DNA of 64,000 bases, taken from assembly GCA_031841125.1 (NCBI GenBank), contig CM063106.1:34220001-34284000 (forward strand), read 5' to 3'. The position numbers and the translations under genes were made by a program. Positions 33,401 to 45,119 of the stretch are shown here, one piece after another. Numbering within the stretch: the stretch's first letter is position 1; each line of letters opens with the position of its first letter. Under the pieces are notes generated by a model. That model searched no databases. It saw only the letters and a program-made list of their open reading frames with translations, and was not told where the DNA came from. The DNA comes from Acanthococcus lagerstroemiae (Eukaryota; Arthropoda; Insecta; Hemiptera; Eriococcidae).

Positions 33401-35660
33401 ACGTCAGGAAATTACCCCGGTACTTATGCTCAGTGTTATAGATATGGAATCGGAGTATCATTTTTTTCCTTGTAAGATAGAGGTTGTATTCGAAAGGATC
33501 GTGGGATGAAAATATCCGTGAATCGTAATAAATTTTCCATTTGCATTCGACCGATTCATTGTTGTCTGTTCGATGCAGTGTGGGATGGAAATTTGTTCGA
33601 ACCAATCTCTTTGAATTCGGTCAGCCAACATGCGCAAATATTCGATGTTTGGCGACCTTCTATTTTTTTACACTCAGTCTTTGTTTCATCGTATTTTTAC
33701 GTAAAAGTCACGTGATGCCTAACATGACGAGTTTATTGATTCCCAGAAGGTATTGCAAATCCAGAAGCCTCTTAAATACGCGAATCGGATAATATCGAAA
33801 ATGAGATTTAACTAGGATTTAGTGAAGGCAAAAAAAACATTATTAATAGCTCATTGATCGCGTTATTGAAAATTACATACGTGAACGCTCGGTTGACTCA
33901 TTCACATTTTGTACAATTGTCCCCATTGTTTTCGTTCTTCATTGCTTTTTCTTTATTAGTAGTGTTTGAGTGTGTATAGGATTGGTTGGAATTCTGCAGT
34001 GCTTACGAAGTTTGAAAAGTAGCTGTAATATAGTTCTGTAGGTCAAGAAATTATAGATTATGATGTAATTATAAGGCCAGAAAAGTTATGCAGTTTACTT
34101 TAAACCATTAATTCGTATGCTTTGGATGAGGAAGCTGTGATGAATATTCCAGGTAAACATACTCCATGTATTTTTGCATGAAAGCGACATTAATTGCAGG
34201 TACATTGATGGGGCTAGATTGTATAGAGCTGGCCTACAGTCAGTGATGGGAGGCTAAGAGGGCAAGTACCTCTCCTCCCCTTGAAAACATCTACTAGGCA
34301 ACCGGCTTAGAAAAATTTCCTCTGAACACGTTGTAAGAAATTTGCAAATAATAGAAGAAAGTAACTTGAAGAAACTATTTCGAAGGACTTGAATTAAAAA
34401 CAAGTCACTTCCCTACTCGAAGAAGGTCGGCAACACCTTAAAATTGCAAGGCTGCAGACTGTAGTCGCGCAGCTTTATCACTATCAACAGGAAGGTACTC
34501 TTCAATCTATTCCAAACAATTCAGGTGGAATTGTAATTCTTTATACGCTAAAGACAAGGAAGGAATTTTATTTCGATTCAAATAAAGTTTATAGTTTGAA
34601 TAGGCATAACCAAGATTATCACCAATACTATCAACACTTGTTAACTGGCATCCAGTTTTGAGAACATTGGAAGTACATGCGTGTTCGTCAGAACTGTGTT
34701 CTTTAGCATTGACATAGAATGATCAAAACCAGAAAAACAATCTGTCGCAACTTATACATCCTCAGGATGAATATCTTCACTATTATTCAAAGATTCAACA
34801 GCAGACTACCAACTTTGATTTCGATTCGCTTAGTTGTTCATTTGCCTTATCACACATTCCCATCACTGCCACAGAGGGTAACGGCCGTTATGTCCTCTTC
34901 GAGTGAAGACAACCACAGCACGAGGCTTCATCGCTCGAAACCTGAAACAGAATACCAAAATTACCAGTAAGACTTTTGCCATATTTATGAGACATAATTC
35001 ACGTCGCATTATTTTCTTTGGAAAATTTACTGATAAGAGTACCACCGAACGTTGTATGTACTTGGTTCGATTTAAAGAAATTCTACACTAATTAAACTGA
35101 GAACCCATTTCATACATACATTAACAAACAATACACTTAACTCTTCTAAATCCAATTAATTGCTTCACTTTCCTTAGAGAAATAGTTCCTTTTGTAGAAA
35201 AGTACGAAACGCACAATACTCCAGTCATATGTAAAATCCGACATAAAAATAAAATGTAAATAATCGAATTTTTTTAATTCCATCTCCTTGGCTCTATAAA
35301 TTGAAAATAACGCTCCCACAGTAATGAAGATCAAGATCTATGAGCACTAGCCAAAGACATTTATAGTGTAGTAGTATGAATGTCTTTGACTTTATCGCAC
35401 TAAATGGAGAAGAAAGAAAAGACGAGCGGAGGGGGGCAAAAAGTAATAATTGCAAAAGACTCATTGCTGATCCTAATAAAATCGAAATTGTTACTTATAA
35501 CTATTTTTATTATTTTCAACTAATTGATTTCTCGGAAATAAAGCGCCACTGAACTGAACTGGAAATGAGAAGAGAAGAAAAAGAAAGCGATTGCAATGGG
35601 CTCGGTTACTCAGAGCCGACCTTAGAAATGAAAACCCAGTTTCAGTAATAATGAATGTTT
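30471..35660. other. Low-repeat stretch without recognised genes
   Basis: AT-rich sequence. A 104-codon minus strand frame (31534-31848) and shorter ones at 32119-32385 and 33354-33792 are within what chance would give. A CTGCAGACTGTAGTCGCGCAG fragment near 34452 resembles the inverse of the CTGCAG-rich repeat at 10720 and 21690. A fragment like AGTGATGGGAGGCTAAGAGGG at 34243 is a MITE end. Confidence 0.35.
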
Positions 35661-35676
35661 TTATTTCTATTCGTTG

Positions 35677-35820
35677 GAAAATAACATCAGATTTGTTTTG
35701 CCTCCTCCCCCTTATAGATCGAGACCACTGCCTGCAGTTAGGATTTTATTTGTCAGAAAAAATAACATCAAATTTGTTTTGCCTCCTCCCTCTGGCAGAT
35801 TGAGACCACTGCCTGCAGCT
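35677..35820. repeat. Tandem duplication, ~80-bp unit
   Basis: AAATAACATCA.ATTTGTTTTGCCTCCTCCC.CT..AGAT.GAGACCACTGCCTGCAG occurs twice in direct order with few differences, starting near 35679 and 35759. Confidence 0.88.
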
Positions 35821-35822
35821 GA

Positions 35823-38514
35823 GAATGGAAAAGAATAATTGATTGCATCACTCTCACAAATAACTAACAAGTGGGCTTGTCCGTTATTAGCATAATACGT
35901 TTTTAGTTTGGGGGGGGGGGCTAAAATCCTATTTTTTCAAATCGATGACCCGTGAAAAGATGAGTGTGATTTTTTTGCTAGTGGCTTAAGTTTATGCTCC
36001 TATCCCCACAGGAGCTCCAAAGGACTTTCAACCAAAGTCGAGTTTTGACGTAGCATTTAGTTTATGGATTTTCGATTTTGAAGTAATTTTTTGGATGCAG
36101 TCCCCTCCTCCTCATTTGAAGTATAGAAAGAACTGACCGTTGATCTATAATAATTTTCGAATCTGACCAACGCTGTATCTAACATCTCCTGTTGTGTGTG
36201 CCCTGTAGTCACAACTTTTATATAATTAGAGATGCACCGAAAGGTCAAAGAAGAGGTTTCCTTAGGAAATTTTCATCAGTCTGTAAAAAATTGATGAAGC
36301 GAAAACTAGCTTTCTGTTTCGTTTATGATCAAAATTTTTCCATTCCTCCCCACTACTCTCGGTGGATTGTGTCTCTGGCTTTCATGAGAAGTCATGTATG
36401 GTACTATGGAATAAGTGTTCATTGTATGATTTTGGGGTGTACAGAAAAAATACCCCATCTTGAGCTAGTGGTGGATCCAGGAAGCAATCCCGGGAGGAAA
36501 ATTTTGGACTGAATAAGAATTCAATAATTGTGTGCCTTCCACATTCCTGTCCGTCTCCCACTCAATATTTCAATAATATTGATGCCCTCCAAATAGTAAT
36601 GTGGATAAGCAATAATAATACTTGAAATGTTGAAAGATTTGTGTTATTTTCATATTGATGTCTGCTGTCTGGTGAGACGTATGACGATGCACCCGTGCCA
36701 AAGTGGCCCCTGAGACACCGCACCCCGGCCCCGGAAACTACCCTTTCGAGGACCGCATCATGTGCCGGAGGGATGCTTTGAGGCCGGCCCGAGCCTCCAT
36801 TTCGCCGTTCCTCTTCCGGTAAGCGCTGTCCTGCAAGGGCCACCATGGCACCCCTCTACTTACCGAGATGAACGCTCACCCAGCACTAACCTGAAATTTG
36901 AGTGCATCGCTTCCTCTCACCCCTCACCTTCTCGTGTTGGTACGTGTGCGACGCAGGAAGGCGGTGATCGATGCTGAACGTGTAAATATTTCTTTTTTTC
37001 AAGTTCACTAAATTGAAGCTTGGTGATAATTTGGGAAGCATTGTTAACGTTCAAAAATTTCACAATTTTTTCTCTGTCAAAAGGGTGGCGTTCAGTCCTG
37101 CGGTCTTTAAGACTAGTTAACTCTTATATGCTGGTTACAAAATCTTCAAGACTCCAGACTCTGAAGCTGTTTTGAAGCTTATTTAGAATAAGACGTCTCA
37201 CAACTCACTGATGACTCTACATAATATTATGATCTACCAAAACTTGAAAAATCGTCCAATTCTTGATCAAGATTTTTAAAAACACTGCTTTGTAACTCCT
37301 TATAGCCCCACAGTGTAATCTTTTTCCGAGAGGCAATTTGAAGTTCAAATAGGTGGTTTAGGTTGTCAACAGAGAGGCAGTTTATGCCCAAGCAGAATGG
37401 CTGATTGGAAATTGCGACGAGGAAATTATTTGGACCTTGAATTTCAGTAAACGAAGGGAAAATATGACATCTACTCAGATTTTTGCGCCTAAACTTAGGC
37501 GATAGAATCTTCCAAATGGAGCGTTTCTCTAGCCCTGGGTGCCATCACCCCCCTTCTCCGCATCCCAATGCAACAAGCTTGGCAATGAGAAGAGGTGGTA
37601 GAAGTGGAGAACATTTATTTTACTTTATTCCTGTGATACTCTGCTTCGCATTTCGGAACTAATTCAAGAAAAAAGCCGTATGTTTCTACCCAATTTTTTA
37701 TTTATTTTCACGAGTGGTGCAATTTATTATATATTAGGTATTATCGACTACAAGATTTCATCTTTCCTTTTACTGAAGAATTTTCAAAAGCGGCTGACAA
37801 GAAGAAAGTCCTTCTGTTCTTCCTGGTTTCAACGCATGTCAGAGAGTTCTGATCATAGTTCAGTTTCGATTTTCGAGTCTCTTTCTGTGCAGCCCCATGC
37901 CGGGCCTCTGCGCGTGAAATGATAAATGATAATCAAATTATGCATGTCACGTACATAGATGTGCCTGAATTTGCTGTAATCAACATTTCTTCTTGTTCTG
38001 TGTGCGAGGTCTTCTCGTCTCGTTGAAGGGCCTTATAGAAGCCTTATATGTTGGAAAACCCCTAAAATAGTCGGTGGATTGAAGCAAACTGAAAAATCGT
38101 TTAAGTATAACGCTCTGTTTAGTATAAAAGTATTTCTGTCTTTCCTTGTATGGTTTTTAGCTGATAACATGATATGTGCAGAAACGTATAACGAAACTAA
38201 CCTGTGTGTATGGTCGTTTGAAAAAAGAAAAAGTTGGAAAATGTGCGCAACAAACAGTTTTAATGCGTTCTATTCATTCGTATTCGTTTGAAACTGTATA
38301 ACAATGTTTGTTTAAATCCCAGTACCGTTGTGCAAAGTAATCAGGTTAATTAAAAACATACGTACAATATTTAGTACACACGTTCGACGTGCTATCATTT
38401 TTTATTTTTTTTTTTATACCTTGGTCCAATTTATTTCTATTTGCTCGGATTTGTATTCTTCATAATATATATTATGTACACACTAAAACATAAAACATTT
38501 TTCTTGTCCCGCAG
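35823..38514. other. Region 5' of the first visible Clic exon
   Basis: Contains a G-run at 35909, a MITE-like end GTGGTGGATCCAGGAAGCAATC near 36469 and a GC-rich island at 36660-36970. No open segment resembling the CLIC N-terminus (residues before ASTIDG) was found here or farther upstream. Confidence 0.4.
36660..36970. other. GC-rich island of unknown nature
   Basis: About 300 bases clearly richer in G and C than all surroundings (for example CACCCGTGCCAAAGTGGCCC and GAGGCCGGCCCGAGCC). Open frames on both strands show no recognisable domain. It could be a retrocopy or MITE fragment; I cannot tell. Confidence 0.35.
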
Positions 38515-38657
38515 GCCTCAACAATCGATGGACGAAGAAAGGGAGCATGCTTATTCTGTCAAGAATATTTTATGGACTTGTACCTGTTAGCCGAACTGAA
38601 AACCATCAGCTTGAAAGTGACCACAGTCGATATGCAGAAACCACCGCCAGATTTCAG
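38515..38657 (+). CDS. Clic: Clic, second coding exon (thioredoxin-like domain with CxxC)
   Basis: Chloride intracellular channel protein: a soluble GST-like protein that can bind membranes, implicated in ion conductance and glutaredoxin-like redox chemistry. The exon has 47 codons plus two bases, opening ASTIDGRRKGACLFC. It encodes the conserved cysteine motif CLFC at codons 12-15, equivalent to the vertebrate CPF(S/C) redox site, and then the segment that forms the putative transmembrane helix in CLICs (codons 16-40, ending KVTTVDM). The acceptor is a pyrimidine-rich stretch ending CCCGCAG at 38514. The donor is TTCAG then gtgaat. The last codon is split AG|G (Arg) with the next exon. The match to Drosophila Clic is close throughout. 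The upstream exon carrying the initiator Met and the residues before AST was not found; phase 0 entry is inferred from the homologue. Confidence 0.96.
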
Positions 38658-39221
38658 GTGAATACTGATTTCGGATTACCGCTGTATTGAAATAGACTAA
38701 AATCTGGTGTGAAATTGAAGACAGATTCGGATTTTGGTGACCCTGGGGCCAATCATTGAAGAGTTTGATCTTGGTGTGGAACCAAATTGGAAATTGAGAA
38801 GCTATTCGGTTTACAAGTTCATCGCGTCGACAAATTGATTGGTGTTTGGTTTTGACTCTCTGTGGTGGCTTCTGATTGGTCGGATGAGAAAATCCACCCT
38901 AGAATTCAATTATACATTGAAATCCTGAAGTAGACTGCCGTCTGTAATGAATTACAGGTATTTGGTTTGATTCCTTTCGGTGGCACCCCAGAGGAGGCTG
39001 GATGTTGAAACTGTTCTCTAAATCGAATCCTGTGGCCTCAACCTTGAGGCTAATCTGTATCTCGATTTTTTTTTACGAGCCACTAGCTGCACCAAAGGCT
39101 ATATACGGCTCGGCTTGTGGGGGATGGTTAAATTAATGGCGAGAGGTCTGTATCGTGGAGGAAGGAGATAAGTTTATCTATTGTCATTGGGTTGTTTTGG
39201 AGAACGTTTTTCGTTGATTGG

Positions 39222-40300
39222 GTGTCCGGCAAATTCTTCGCAAGAGAAAATTGTTCGCAAAAAAAATTGAAAGCGTATAAAATTCTTCGCAGTAAAAATT
39301 GTTCGCAAAACCGGAAATACGAAAATTGTTCGCACAAAAATATCTTCTATTATGCATATTAAAATCGGATGGGAATTTTCTCCATCATCTTTGTGAGAAT
39401 CAATAAACACATAGTTTAAAAAAAAAAAAAAAAGGTACTAATAAGCGACATTATGTGCTACGCCTCTCAGATATACTAAGTTTGGGTGATATGCTTCCAC
39501 CATAGACTCAAAACCGTTGTGCCATCCCTCAACAGAGTTATTTGTTTTACGCAAAATGCACCGGCACGATTATCACTCCAGAAATATATTGCCGTGATAA
39601 CGCGACAAAATGATACCACGTTGCTCTGGTGTGCGCACTTCCATTTAATTACTTATGTTTTCTTGGTCGATGATATTTCCATTATGTTGCTAGTGATATA
39701 TTGCTTACTGATATTGTTTCGGTCTGAGACCCGCCTTAGGCATGACTTTAACTGCAGCCTCATTGCAGTTCCACATTGCTAATGGAAACTTTGTTGCTCG
39801 TTTTTCCTTGCGATACGGCCGGCCGATCCATGTGTCCTCGAAATAATTGAGGATTCCTTCAGCCTCGACTGGAATAATGTGATTATCACATAAGACGTTG
39901 AATTCTTCCACCACTTCATCAACTCGTGCAAATGCTAACGCAGCTAAATGGCTTAACCGATGAGCAAAGTGACTATCCGTTTTGTAACGTACCCTCAACC
40001 CTTTCTTCAATCACTTTCCTCATAATGGACTGTGGCAGAAGTGAAAGAAACAACCTTGCTGTAGCAGTTGGTTCAACAGTACAATTCTAGAGACCGAAAT
40101 GACAACTGGCCTGATTCCGACGAAGATGGTGATTATCCAATTTTAGTATATCTGAGAGGCGAACAATTTTCGTATTTCCGTTTTTGCGAACAATTTTCAG
40201 TACGAAGAATTTCATTCGCTTTCAATTTTCCTTGCGAACAATTTTCTCTTGCGAATAATTTCCTGCAAAGAATTTTCATGCGTAGAATTTTCATGTAATC
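39222..40300 (-). mobile_element. MULE-like DNA transposon, 1.08 kb, with long inverted repeats
   Basis: Inverted repeats of about 130-170 bases: 39230-39350 and 40135-40300 share AAATTCTTCGCAAGAGAAAA, ATTGTTCGCAA, AATTGAAAGCG and GGAAATACGAAAATTGTTCG. Each arm itself contains several ATTGTTCGC words. The flanking sequences CGTTGATTGG and CGTTTGATTGG look like a ~10-bp target duplication inside the LINE tail, the size expected for MULEs. The interior has a minus strand transposase remnant. Confidence 0.75.
39705..40010 (-). pseudogene. MULE transposase C-terminal fragment
   Basis: 101 codons: RLSHLAALAFARVDEVVEEF, then NYFEDTWIGRPYRKEKR and FPLAMWN. The pattern 'FAALAF..V.DV...F..L...YFE.TYIGR..R..R..P.FP..MWN' is shared by the many Mutator-like transposase proteins of arthropod genomes, downstream of the catalytic domain. 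The catalytic and zinc-finger parts are missing, so the element is non-autonomous. Confidence 0.62.
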
Positions 40301-40600
40301 CGTTTGATTGGTGGTAGTTGATGTTGTTGGCAGTGATGAGAGTCCAGTGAAGGGCAGTGAAGTATTACGTTCTCGACAGTGAGTTCATTTGAGGAGCATG
40401 TAGGGCATTGCCGGTGGGAAATGTATGGATTGAGGAGGTGCTGGTGGCGAGTGAGGCTAGTATGTCCAATTCTAAGTCGTGCTGTTACTATTTCTTCACG
40501 TTGTGATTTCCGGTTGGAGGTGATCCACCCTTTCCTCCCTTCTTGAAGCCGCGTGAGTGTGGTCCAATTTTGCACTTATTTCGAAATTTGAGAACCGCCA

Positions 40601-42753
40601 GTGCTCAGAAGCTGCCATGTGCCATAAGTAACAACTTTTGAGCATTAGTCGTTTTCAAATGTCTAAATTCCGTTTTAGACCACTCTTAAGGACCTCGTCC
40701 TTCGAGGCAGTGACCCAGATCACAAAGCCAAACTGCTAAATGATAGCCTTCGAGCGGCTAGCTATTTTCATGTTTCGAAAAAGTGTCAAATCAGCTCACC
40801 CTGAGGAACCCCTCTCAGAGCAAATCTGTTTTATCTGCATCAAATACCTTTCTGAAATCTGAGAGTGCAAATTTTTTCCGACACTGGAGGCTAAAAAGTT
40901 TTTTTTTCAATCTCAGAACTGAATATATTTTTTAATAAGAGAAGGGGTGGATATGCGGCATGCGTAGTTCTTAACTGATCGGCCTAAAACCTTGCAGCCA
41001 TTTTCTTTTCTTTCATTGAAACCGATTTTGAGAGTTTCCTGCAAGATATTCTGATCTTGAGTTGTTTGTTTGTAATTAAGTAGACTTGAAATTTTATAAG
41101 CGGTAACGTGAAAACAAAGGGTACTGCAATGGATTGTGCTCCATCTTCCTTCATAAAATCAAGAAATGCATTTATAGGTGGAAAAAAATTATAGTACCCT
41201 TATTATCCCTAGGGAGAATGCTATTACGTCTCTGCTTGTACTTCCCCCCCCCCCCAATCTACCAAAAACTCTCGATGTCAATGCTTGAAATTAGAAACAT
41301 TTCAATCCACGCCCCCCCCCCCTCGTCAAAAAAGTTGTCTTCGTGAGTTCATATGTGAAGCCATTTAATCCGCGAGATTTTCTGTCCGTTAATATAAATA
41401 ACAGGAATTGAAAAAGATAACATACATATTTGAACAATTCGTAGTAGATGCATACATTTTATTACTCTTATCATTTAATCGCTCTGAGTAATGAGTCATC
41501 TTGTTTATTTAACTTATTCTTCAAGTATATGAGGCATTACTTTACGGCTGAGTAAAACTTACATTTTATGCGAAGCATATAATGGAAGAATTAAAGACGA
41601 AAATACGAAAAATTATTTCCTATTATGAACGCTACTTTCTTTCCCTCTTTTTTAAGGGCGGGGGGAGGATTCTGAAAACAATTGAGTTTCTTCATCTTGC
41701 TAAACCACGAATATCTTTAATTTTCTTGCAAATGGCGAATAGAAAAAAAATCTCAATGAGAGAGCTTTTTCTCCGCAAACATTCGGATAGGAATCTGAAC
41801 CTGGTCTCAGGACTTCATCAGGAATGAAATAGGACTCTGGTTGTTCCACGTTTCGGATTTGGCTTTCTTGTTCAGAGAAAATTGGTATTATTTTTTTCAG
41901 CTCCCTAGTTTGCTGCTCACTGGTGTACCACTTACTGATTCTTCAACGTTTCGTATATATTTCACTGTCTTATTTAGACAGAATGGTATCATTTTTTTAA
42001 CTGCTAGTTTATTAGTGGCGCCATTTCAAAAAATCTGATATGAATCCTAAAGAGCCCTAATGGTAGTCTTCAGTAAATCTGAGAGAGCTTTCAGGTGTCT
42101 TAGACTTGTGAGAAAGTATTCAAAACATGCCTGGAAAAATCTCTAAAGAATTCTTGAAGCGTCGTAAACAAGTTTGAAGAAGCCTTTAACAGTCTCAAAG
42201 AAAACGAAAAATGTGACATAATGAAAAGTTATAAATGAAATATCATGAGCGAAAATAACCAATTTCAAAAGATTGTCGTTAGAGATGTTTGTATTCCCCT
42301 TCAACAGCATCTCAAAAATGAAAAAAAAATAGTGCAGATCTTGGAAAACTTGAGTTTTTGGTTTCAGTTTCAGTATATGTCCTGTGGTAATGTTAGCTAG
42401 TACTTTTGAAAATTACCGTAATGTTAGAATGCCAGTGCAGTAACAAAGCCTTATAAGAAAAATGCAGAGTGTTGGGCATTTTTTTTTTTTTTTTGATTTG
42501 TTGAATATATATTATTACGAACCGGAATGCCAATTTCGGGGACCCACTTTCTAAACACAGTATCTTCCAGTCTTCTGACAATTTTCCCTCCAATCTCCTC
42601 CCTCCTCCATCTGCCTCTCGGGAACTATAATATTATAATTGTATTTTGGTTCAAATACTTCTACTTCTTCTGAGGCTTCAAGGATTTCTTATGCCTTGAA
42701 TGTCGCTGAATTCGTTTTTAATATTAAATTTATTTCATTTGAACGCATTCAGG
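40601..42753. other. Clic intron sequence without genes
   Basis: Two C-runs (41240-41255 and 41313-41325) about 70 bases apart and degenerate GAGTCTT-type words at 42040-42200. CATTTTATGCGAAGCATATAATG near 41560 resembles an AGCATTTTATATGC MITE end. Confidence 0.45.
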
Positions 42754-42935
42754 CAGCGCCGGTTTTACCATAAGGGCTGACTAGGCTGCAGCTCAGAACA
42801 GCAAAATTTTGGGTCTGCAAAATTTGCGGACCAAAAACACAGTTATCCCAATTTTGCAGGAGAGTGATGTAAAAAAAAATAAGGCGGCAAAAATATTGCA
42901 GCCCAGAGCAGCAAAGTACTTAGAAACCGGCCCTG
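42754..42935. mobile_element. hAT-like MITE, 182 bp, 8-bp target duplication
   Basis: Termini CAGCGCCGGTTT and, inverted, CAGGGCCGGTTT. Flanks cattcagg (42746-42753) and aattcagg (42936-42943), seven of eight identical. Inner sub-terminal sequence CAG(C/A)..AGAACAGCAAA is repeated near both ends. Confidence 0.83.
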
Positions 42936-43300
42936 AATTCAGGAATGAAAGGAAAGTCTCGAACTTCAAGAAGTTAACAGATTCCAGACAGAATTTTAGG
43001 TGACGATTTTTCTTTTTCTCCTTTTGAACATGTGGGTTTGGGAAGTTTTCGTTTTCAAACGGCCATATGTATTCTTTGTAGCCCTGGAAAGTAAAACACA
43101 CGGAAGTTCAGTGTGGCTAACATTTTAATACAAAATACTCTACCGGGCAGCTGTTATTGGCCCATCAAGTCAAGGAATTTTTTCTCCGTAAAAAGGACTG
43201 AGATAACCAAGCTGCTCTTTGTATTATCGACCTTCTATCTAGCGCAAGAATCGGGAGTGGGGGTCAGTTTGGATTACCAATTTTGGAATCGGTGGTAGCG

Positions 43301-43570
43301 CAGTGGCGTAGCCAGGATTTTCCCCGGAAGGGGGGGGGAGGCTAAGTAAGATTTTTAAAGAAGAAAACGTTGAAAATTAGGGTATTTTTAAAAAATTGCC
43401 GATATTAGAGGACTATTTTATGAAAAATGAAGGTACAATTACTGCTTGAGCAACATTTTTTTTCGGAAAAACGTGTTTTGAAGACGAAAATTTGCTCATT
43501 TTTGCATATTTTACATTCAATTTCAGGTGCCTTGGGGGGAGGCATTCGCCCCCTTCGCCTACGCCATTGG
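43301..43570. mobile_element. hAT-like MITE, ~270 bp, CAGTGGCGTAG family
   Basis: Left terminus CAGTGGCGTAGCCAGGATTT, with the right inverse CCAATGGCGTAGGCGAAGG. Flanks tggtagcg and tggtaggt agree in six of eight bases. The interior has a G-run at 43329 and GGTGCCTTGGGGGGAGGCA near the right end. The family has further ends at 23075 and 24755. Confidence 0.75.
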
Positions 43571-45119
43571 TGGTAGGTTTGAAAAAATAAGATTCATGTT
43601 ACTAAAATTTTTGGTCTTTAGTTATATCCGGAGTTGACGTCAAAGATATTATTCTGTAACCTAAATCGTTAATTTCTGCCATTTTACGATTGGAGATTAA
43701 ACAATGAATGTTAATCGAACGGCATGAACTACTGCTGCTCTTGCGGTTCGATTTCATTCAATTTGGTTATTCTGCAGTCTGAAGAATGCGATGGAAGTTA
43801 GCAATCTAGGTTACAGTGTAATATCTTCGGCCAGAATCAGTTTAAAATCATATTTTCTTCAGCTTCGGATCCTAGCTGTCTTCTCCAGCAACTATGAAAA
43901 ATAAATTGTAGAAAAAATGAAACTAATTCAGTAACTCGGCAACCGTTAGAGGCATGTTCGGCAAAACATCACACATGAAAGTTAAAAGTATTCACTTTGC
44001 ATGTAGTCTCTTGTTCAGGTACGGTACCCATTGGTTGGCTTGGTCTCATCGCCCCTGGAGATTCTTTCTATTTGTACTTGACTGAAGAAGCCATTGAATG
44101 AAAAATTGAAGATATTGTGGCTCTGAAATCTGTCTATCAAGTGTATTGGATCAATACATGTGTACGTGACAGAGAAAAGGTTCCGCTTTGTCCACGAGAT
44201 CAAAATTGAGTTAATACCAGGATCATATAAAGGAAACATTACCTTTTCAAATGAGACCTTTTGGAGCTCTGTACAATAGTTATTAGTTGAGATATAGCCG
44301 TTCAAAAGTTTGAAAACCATGAAAATTGAAAAATCATTATTTCGAGAAAAAGGCGTTTGAAGTTTATACGTGCGCAACAGTAAAAATCTGTACATGTATG
44401 CGCAAGAATGACTATTTAAGGTTACAATCGAGTTTAAGAAGATACACATTAGTTGTCTACAAGGATCTTGCGCCCAAGTCCTCAACGCAGTCCGCATCTC
44501 GCCACCTGAGACCCAACTGCTGTTGAAACCACATGGTAGAAACTAGGGGTGGTGGTCTTCGACGTATTTATGTTCTATGCTTCGTAGGCGAGAACGAAGA
44601 ATCCTATCAACAAGCGGCAAACGGCATTCAAAAGTACATGTTTTGCTCTATAAGAATTAATCGAAACCTTATTTTTGATTTTTTTTTTTACCGCTTCATA
44701 AAAACGCGATTTTCTTACGTTTGATTGATCGACAAAGCGGGACCTTTTCTTTGTCACGTACACATCATAATTCTTTTGTCAGAATACTGGAAATTTAGTG
44801 TCGCGGCAAAAAGGGCACATGCAACGAAACGACGTTATCAGAAAAACAGCTTTGAAGTTGCAGGGGCGGATGGGCCATATGGCTATTCGGGCAAATGCCC
44901 GGTGGGCCGCCGCCATTTTGACGCTGCGGCGCCGGTACGTTGAAGAAAAAAAATTATGCGTTTATAAAATACTTACAAAAATAGAAGAAGCGTATGTTGC
45001 GACGACAGTCCAAAAACGTGCGGCGGCGCTGATCAATTTAAAGAGAAATAAAGTGATTGAAAAATTTAAATGGGCAGGCACGTTTTGCGCCGATTGTCGA
45101 CCAAACGTGTGTGTGAGTA
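43571..45119. other. Clic intron sequence; MITE fragments
   Basis: GTGTCGCGGCAAAAAGGGCA at 44797-44822 matches the terminal sequence of the element at 49049-49549. A GGGGCGGATGGGCCATATGG / GGGCAAATGCCCGG motif at 44864-44912 is a common MITE end. A 160-codon minus strand frame (44015-44497) has no recognisable domain. Confidence 0.4.

Larger units (their letters stand above)
39128..40600 (-). mobile_element. Non-LTR retrotransposon tail (I/R1/jockey group), split by a MULE
   Basis: On the minus strand 40575-40301 encodes ARLRIGHTSLTRHQHLL...QCPTCSSNELTVENVILHCP, the C-terminal region with a CxxC..H/C motif found after the RT/RNase H of this retrotransposon group. After the inserted MULE, 39221-39128 continues with MTIDKLISFLHDTDLSPLI and a stop, a typical C-terminus. 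The two parts are collinear when the insert is ignored. The RT domain is absent. Confidence 0.7.

Noticed and set aside
34100..34160. Donor-like ATTCCAG/gtaaac with a short open stretch
   Set aside because: No acceptor and no open frame of useful length upstream.
44015..44497. 160-codon minus strand open frame
   Set aside because: No recognisable motif, low-complexity AT-rich intron DNA and no splice-like or start context.
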